Made by a program: the position numbers and the translations under genes
In this document: one piece after another, positions 59,168 to 64,000 of the stretch
Layout of the letters: every line of letters starts with the position of its first letter
Numbering within the stretch: the stretch's first letter is position 1
Notes under the pieces: model-generated
What the model was told of the DNA's origin: nothing
What the model saw: the letters and a program-made list of their open reading frames with translations, nothing else
Database searches by the model: none
Assembly (NCBI GenBank): GCA_002794735.1
Contig: NBAZ01000013.1
Coordinates: 558,001-622,000 of the forward strand
Direction of reading: 5' to 3'
Length of the DNA: 64,000 nucleotides
From: Pyrrhoderma lamaoense
Taxonomy: Eukaryota; Basidiomycota; Agaricomycetes; Hymenochaetales; Hymenochaetaceae

Positions 59168-62100
59168 TCAACTAAGCATAGCAGACGTAGAGTCTCCACT
59201 CGCTCCTCCATCTCGATCGTCATCAAGTCTATCAAAACACAACAGAACAAAACAAGGATAACAACAGATCAGCAATCACTCCCTTTTCTAAAATCTAAAA
59301 CCAAAAGAAGAGAGGGGGAGAGGGGATACAAACAAAACTCACAAATAATTCCTCTCAATCTCACTCAAAATACTCAAAAAGTCCCAGAGGTAGGCATGGG
59401 CTCGAGCAGCACTAGCAGGAGCCGTCTCCGCCCTCCGAACGGCATCTAACAACGTACTGGCCACGAACCTGACTTTATGCACCAACGAAGGCCCGTTCGT
59501 CGCTATGCTCTGGATCGGTATGGAGTGTAAGACGTTGAGTAGGTCGGAGGCGACGGCTTCTCGACCTTCGGCTACGGCCTGTTCGTGCTCTTCGATCGTA
59601 CGTGTGTCGGGTGAGGGAACGCGTAGTTGGGAGATTAGCTCGTCTCGGTATTGTTCGATTACGAATCGGACGAGTTGCTAGAGGATATCATAGGAGGGAG
59701 GTATTCAGATTAGTACTTTCTTCATTCACTTACAAGGTTCACCGAAATGAAGAAGAAATAGTGTAGAAAAAAATGTGGAGAAGGGGAGACGCTAAGGGCC
59801 CAACCACGGTAAATAAAGAAAGATGGCTTGGGCTTGAGAACTAGGGAGAAAAGAGACCCAAAAAAGGAGCGCTAGCCTCCAAGCTCTAGAAAATGATTAT
59901 TATAGATTATAGTTACAGTTTCGAGTTTTTCAGTTTTAAAACCACCACACTTCCCGACCATCAAACTTAACGGACTAGATGTTAAGAAGGAGTTCAAAGA
60001 AGTAGAAGTAGAGAGGAGTAGTCTTACGCCGACTCCTTCATTAAGGGCGCCTACTAAACTTGGAGTAACTACATGTGCCCTTAAAAGGGCTATCTCTTCT
60101 ACCTAACCGCACGAGTCGACATAATCGCATACTCGACGTCGGGTTAGAGGACAAGAGGGGACAAGATTCCCAATATCGTCATCCTCATTTACTGAAAGAG
60201 AGAGAAAGAAAAAAGTTATAAACAGAAACAGAGATTAAAAGACGCCGACAACACGCGCGCCTCTCCCTCTGTGTGCTCTCCTAAACACTTGTACCAGGGG
60301 TTCGAAGGCGCACACGCACGCACCCAGACAATCGCACGGTGTGCTCAGTGCCCAGAGACCAAGAGCAAAAAGTAAAGACGAAGAAAATCCGGATGGGGAG
60401 AGTAAAGAAAGAAAGAAAGGTAAAAGAGTTGTTTAAGATTAAGAAGAGAAAATGAAGAGAGAGTAGGCAGTAGCTCCCCGTATCCAATCACAATAGAACA
60501 ATAGACATAGACCACAAACCCACCAAAAATAAAATTGAAAAAAAATTTAAAAAAAGGGGGAGGGAGAAATCAAACACACCTGGGTAACATACAAATTAGC
60601 CTGCATGACAAGGAACGCATTCGACGCATTCACACGACTCGTATTCGGATTATCAAAAAAGTCTTTGACCTCCGCGAACGTCGCCTGCCTAAAGCCAGCT
60701 CCACCGAGTTCAGCGAGGTGTAGACCGGAAGTTGGCCCGCCACTGGTCCCTCCTGATCCTGTCCCACCTCCACCTGGTCCTGAAGGCCCAGTACCTCCTC
60801 CGGAAGTAGTACCACCACCACCTCCTCCTCCTCCACCTCCACCAACTCCATTCCCATTCGTTGATGTTCCACCGGCTGACGTCCCTCCATTAACACACCA
60901 CCGCCAATACCACCAACACCAACACCGCTCCCGTTAGCCGAACACCCAACGACGCTCTTCAACCTCAACGGAGCAGGCGTGTGCATCAACGCACTCATAA
61001 TCCTCGTATGCAACGACCTCACTTCTTCCAGCCTAGCAGTCGCGAAATGCCCTTGAGGAGGAGACCGCTTGTCGACCCGGATCCGGACTTGGATCTCGCC
61101 TAGTAATGCGAATATTCGAGAGATGTAGTTCAGGCCTGATACGATTGCTGTCTTGCCGTGTGGTTGTGGGAGAATGCCGTTTGGTGTTATGCTAGAAAGG
61201 AGAGAGAGAGGGCGGGGAGGGAAGGGAAGGAAATTATTGACAAGACAAGACAAAATAAGAGTAGAGTGGGAGGGAATAGAGGACGTTAGTGAGTTTGTCA
61301 GGTAAGCAGGGAAAATTAGGTAAGAAAAATCAAGTAAAGGAAGTAGAGATAAGAAAGAATGTACAATGAAACAAGTTAACTCTCGGCACGAGATCGGGAG
61401 GAGCCCAGGGGGGGTGAGGCAAGGGCGAGCAAGGGGAGGGGTAAGGCACGAAGCAAAGCATAGACAAGAAAGGAAACTGAATAGCATTTAATGAAAAGAA
61501 AAAAAAGAAATGCTGATCTCCGAGGGAGAGGCGGAAGTTGGATCACTGAAAGGGGGGAGGGAATAAAGGGAAAGTGTGTGAGAGGGGGGTGGAACTTCGG
61601 ATAAGATTCGGGTGGGTGAGAAAAAAAAGTTAATGAAAAGGTAAAATAGACAAGAGGGGGTGGGGCGGGGGAAATGATCACGGATGAGGGAGTAGGTAAG
61701 AAAGGGACCAAACAACCCAAGCAAACAAACAGTCCAAAAAAGGGAAGAGAGGAAAAGTAGGGGAGAAGCCGAGGGAAGGGAGAGAGAATTATATCCCATA
61801 TTTAATGATATTATTATTACCAAAAAAAATGTAATAATAAAAAATAAAAGTAAAGAAACAAAGTGCCAAAAAGAGAAATAAAAAATAAAAAAAAGAGAGT
61901 GAACAAGACGTACTACTCATCATCCACCTCTTTCGGGAAATGCAACGTACAGTCCTCGTCACGAAGACATATCGGGCGACCCAGCAAGATCGACATCGAT
62001 TTGTCTGCACCGAATAATAGCCAGAACGTTCGTCGTCTGATCTCACACTCGATAGGATCAAGTCCTTCGTATGACGTCTCTTCATGCATGTGCAGTGTCA

Positions 62101-63814
62101 CCGCTATGTGCGCTGCTTCTCCGAATGAGGCATGAGACGTTGCGTCATGGCCTTCACAGAAATGATATACAGTATCGCTATTTGCGGGCAGGGGGGCAGG
62201 TGGGGAGGAAGAGGAAGTTGAGGGATTTATAAAAGACATATGGAAGACCAATAACACGTCAATAAACCCCGGTTAGAGAACATAAAGAGTAATGAAAAAG
62301 AGTGTGATAATCAGAACTATGAAATCCAAAAAGAACAAGAGAGATAGAGAGAGAGAGGGGGGGGGAGTATGCGTGTGTTCACTCACAAATACCGAATGAC
62401 AACATGAATAGACTGAGGCGGGTCATAAGAAGCAACACTAATATGTCTACTCGACTCGTGACAAATCTGCGCAAGCTTCCGCACCGTATGTCGTTCCATA
62501 GGTAAAAACGATCGTGGGACCTGAACGAGCGTAGACGCACACGTACTCATCACAAGCGCAAAAAACAACGGGTCCCTCTCCTCCCTCCTAGCATGTAAAT
62601 CAGCTATAAACGACGGCTTGTGTACACATGGCGTTAGCGGGTACACAAAATCGAAAAAGAGATTGATGATAAGCATTATTGTATCCCTAGGAGCGACGTC
62701 TTCAAGACGGTGAGGGCGGTAGTAGTATGAGAGTGGGGGAGAGCACTAGGCGGAGGGACAGGTAACTGAGCTTGTTGTTTATACGCCGCGGACCAGTTGT
62801 AAAGTGGGTAGGTATTGAACGGGTCAGCAGAGGATGGCGATATAGCAGCCGCAGCACTTGGCGAGCTACTCGACATCGACCGAGCACTACTCCCTAAAGG
62901 CGATCCAACAGAAGAAGACTCAGACATACGCCTACCCATACTCGTAATCGTATGCATACCAGGATAGTGGGGATGAAAAGTATCAGCGGCAATCGGGTAG
63001 CGAGAAGGAGGGATTGAGGCTGTCGTTGAGCCTTGGATGGTGTTGAGAGAGCTTAGAGAGGGTTCGATGAAAGCCGAGGAAGGAGTTTGGGATGGAACGA
63101 CCGAGGGCGGTTGGGGTTGTGTTGTCGGACTCTTTCTTGTACCGTTAGGAGAAGCAGCGTCTGAGATGTCCACTCCGTTACCTGATTGAGCTGCGGCAGC
63201 AGCCGCTGCAGCCTCTTGAAGGCGCCTCAAATACCTATTCACAGAATGCAAAAAGAAAATAAGGGAAGGAGGGGAAGTGGGTAAGTGATTGGGGGGGAGG
63301 AATATGTAGACGCGGATGCGCATGTACCGAGCGGACGCAATGTAAATGAATGATGAGCTGATGACGCCGGAGAGCGAGAGATAGCATATACGAGACGACT
63401 CACAAGTTTGGAGGGCCGCGTTTTTTGGGTTGGTAGTCGTAGGTACATGGGATACCAAGGGTGATACAATGCTTGCATGCCGTCTGGGGATCATCTTGAT
63501 TCTCGCGTGCACAACGCACCTTGCGAGCACGACATGCGTCACAGCCTATCGTACATAGTCATCGTAAGTAGATAGTCGCATACATTGTATTGTATTCGTA
63601 GTCGGAGTCGTTGACGTTGTTGTTGTTAAAGCAAGGCAAGGCAAGCGGGGGAGGAGGAGAAGGGGAAAGAATGAGGCATGACGCGCGGTGAGCGGCCCGG
63701 AGTAATAACGGTATAGGCAATAAAGGTGGGGATACGGGGGAGGGGGGGGGATCGAAGATGGAGAATAAGAAGATACTTACTTTGTGACTGCCGTCTGTTA
63801 TTCGTGTAGACCAT
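59168..63814 (-). CDS. Zn2Cys6 fungal-specific transcription factor
   Basis: A nuclear DNA-binding regulator. Exon 1 (63814-63781) gives MVYTNNRRQSQ. Exon 2 (63545-63404) has the zinc cluster CDACRARKVRC, then ACKHCITLGIPCTYDYQPKK, with six Cys in standard spacing. Exon 3, from 63234, begins YLRRLQEAAAAAAAAQSGNG and is Ser/Pro-rich. It continues after a frame slip near 62705 into the regulatory domain (INLFFDFVYPLTPCVHKPSF, FFALVMSTCASTLVQVPRSF). Exon 4 has DPIECEIRRRTFWLLFGADK, then SILLGRPICLRDEDC. Exon 5 (61191-60580) has ITPNGILPQPHGKTAIVSGL, LLGEIQVRIRVDKRSPP, a poly-Gly stretch, then ATFAEVKDFFDNPNTSRVNA. Exon 6 (59677-59343) has QLVRFVIEQYRDELISQLRV. Exon 7 (59228-59168) ends in GGASGDSTSAMLS. 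Introns of 722 bp (61192-61913) and 902 bp (59678-60579) are unusually long. Targets are unknown. Confidence 0.88.
60735..60900 (-). repeat. Poly-Gly coding repeat inside the transcription factor
   Basis: GGT/GGA/GGC codons encode about eleven consecutive Gly, then GTTSGGGTGPSGPGGGG-like sequence, between two conserved parts of the fungal-specific domain. A one-base slip near 60885 sits in the same G/T-rich stretch, where base calling is hardest. Confidence 0.75.
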
Positions 63815-64000
63815 CGTTGACGACGTCGGGAACGACGACAAAGATAAGGGATAAAAGGAAGACCAGTCAATGAAGAGCAACACAGATGGTGGTTGTAGAA
63901 AGAGAGAGGAAGACTGGGGAGGGAAGGGGAGCAAGGGAGAGAGAAGGGGGGTGATGGAGAGCGAGAGGGAGGGAGAGAGAGAGAGAGCGGGGAAGACTCG
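63815..64000. promoter_or_regulatory. Upstream region of the transcription factor (edge of window)
   Basis: 186 bp upstream of the ATG, purine-rich on the plus strand (so C/T-rich in the transcription direction), with GA repeats at 63971-63988. It probably represents the 5' UTR or core promoter. The window ends here. Confidence 0.4.

Overview
This is a nuclear segment of a fungal genome, most likely a basidiomycete of Agaricomycetes type. The genes are split by many short GT-AG introns of about 50-90 bp. Neighbours lie on both strands a few hundred bases apart. The protein set is typically fungal: PRP8, an INO80 Ies6 subunit, F-actin capping alpha, a KRE6/SKN1 glucan-synthesis protein, a Mit_KHE1 protein, a leucine-rich F-box protein and a Zn2Cys6 regulator. 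One intron-containing tRNA-Tyr is present. I see no CRISPR array, bacterial operon, virus or intact transposon.

Layout, left to right. 1-4560 (-) is the 5' two-thirds of PRP8. 4754-5874 (+) is a STRIPAK coiled-coil protein of the SIKE/FGFR1OP2/SCI1 family. 6.2-8.2 kb holds an unrecognised multi-exon gene (+) and a secreted protein (-) with a degenerate relative of one of its domains. 8.6-10.8 kb (-) is a SAP-domain protein. 11.0-11.9 kb (+) is IES6. 12.0-13.5 kb (-) is mannose-6-phosphate isomerase. 14.1-19.0 kb is a cluster of small genes that includes two inverted paralogues of an unknown family, a cytosine-deaminase-like amidohydrolase and a Dabb-domain protein. 19.2-20.5 kb (+) is CapZ alpha, followed by tRNA-Tyr. 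21.4-24.8 kb (-) holds an F-box protein and a Mit_KHE1 protein. 25.0-27.3 kb (+) holds a Pro/Ser-rich protein and an Fe(II)/2OG dioxygenase-like protein. 28.0-30.3 kb (-) is a single-pass surface protein, and 31.0-32.8 kb (-) is the branched-chain keto-acid dehydrogenase E1 alpha subunit. 33.4-34.6 kb (+) is a membrane protein. 35.8-40.6 kb (-) is a Ulp2-type SUMO protease and 41.5-43.7 kb (-) is KRE6/SKN1. 44.0-47.3 kb (+) holds a coiled-coil protein and a small hydrophilic protein. 47.3-52.2 kb is gene-poor. 52.2-57.0 kb (-) is the SUMO E1 subunit AOS1 and 59.2-63.8 kb (-) is a Zn2Cys6 transcription factor.

The window changes character at about 50 kb. To the left, introns are tiny. To the right, AOS1 and the transcription factor have introns of up to 0.7-1.9 kb, filled with purine-rich runs on the + strand (pyrimidine-rich on the coding strand), microsatellites and homopolymers. 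The SUMO pathway is represented twice, by an activating-enzyme subunit and a deconjugating protease. Cell-wall and glycan supply also appears twice, as PMI and KRE6.

A caution runs through the annotation. At least ten otherwise well-conserved genes are interrupted by one-base frameshifts, nearly all apparent deletions and often in short homopolymers. PRP8, PMI, BCKDHA, KRE6 and AOS1-type housekeeping genes are unlikely all to be dead, so I read these as residual single-molecule sequencing errors, not pseudogenes. Coordinates of split genes span the whole locus; exon limits are given where I could work them out.
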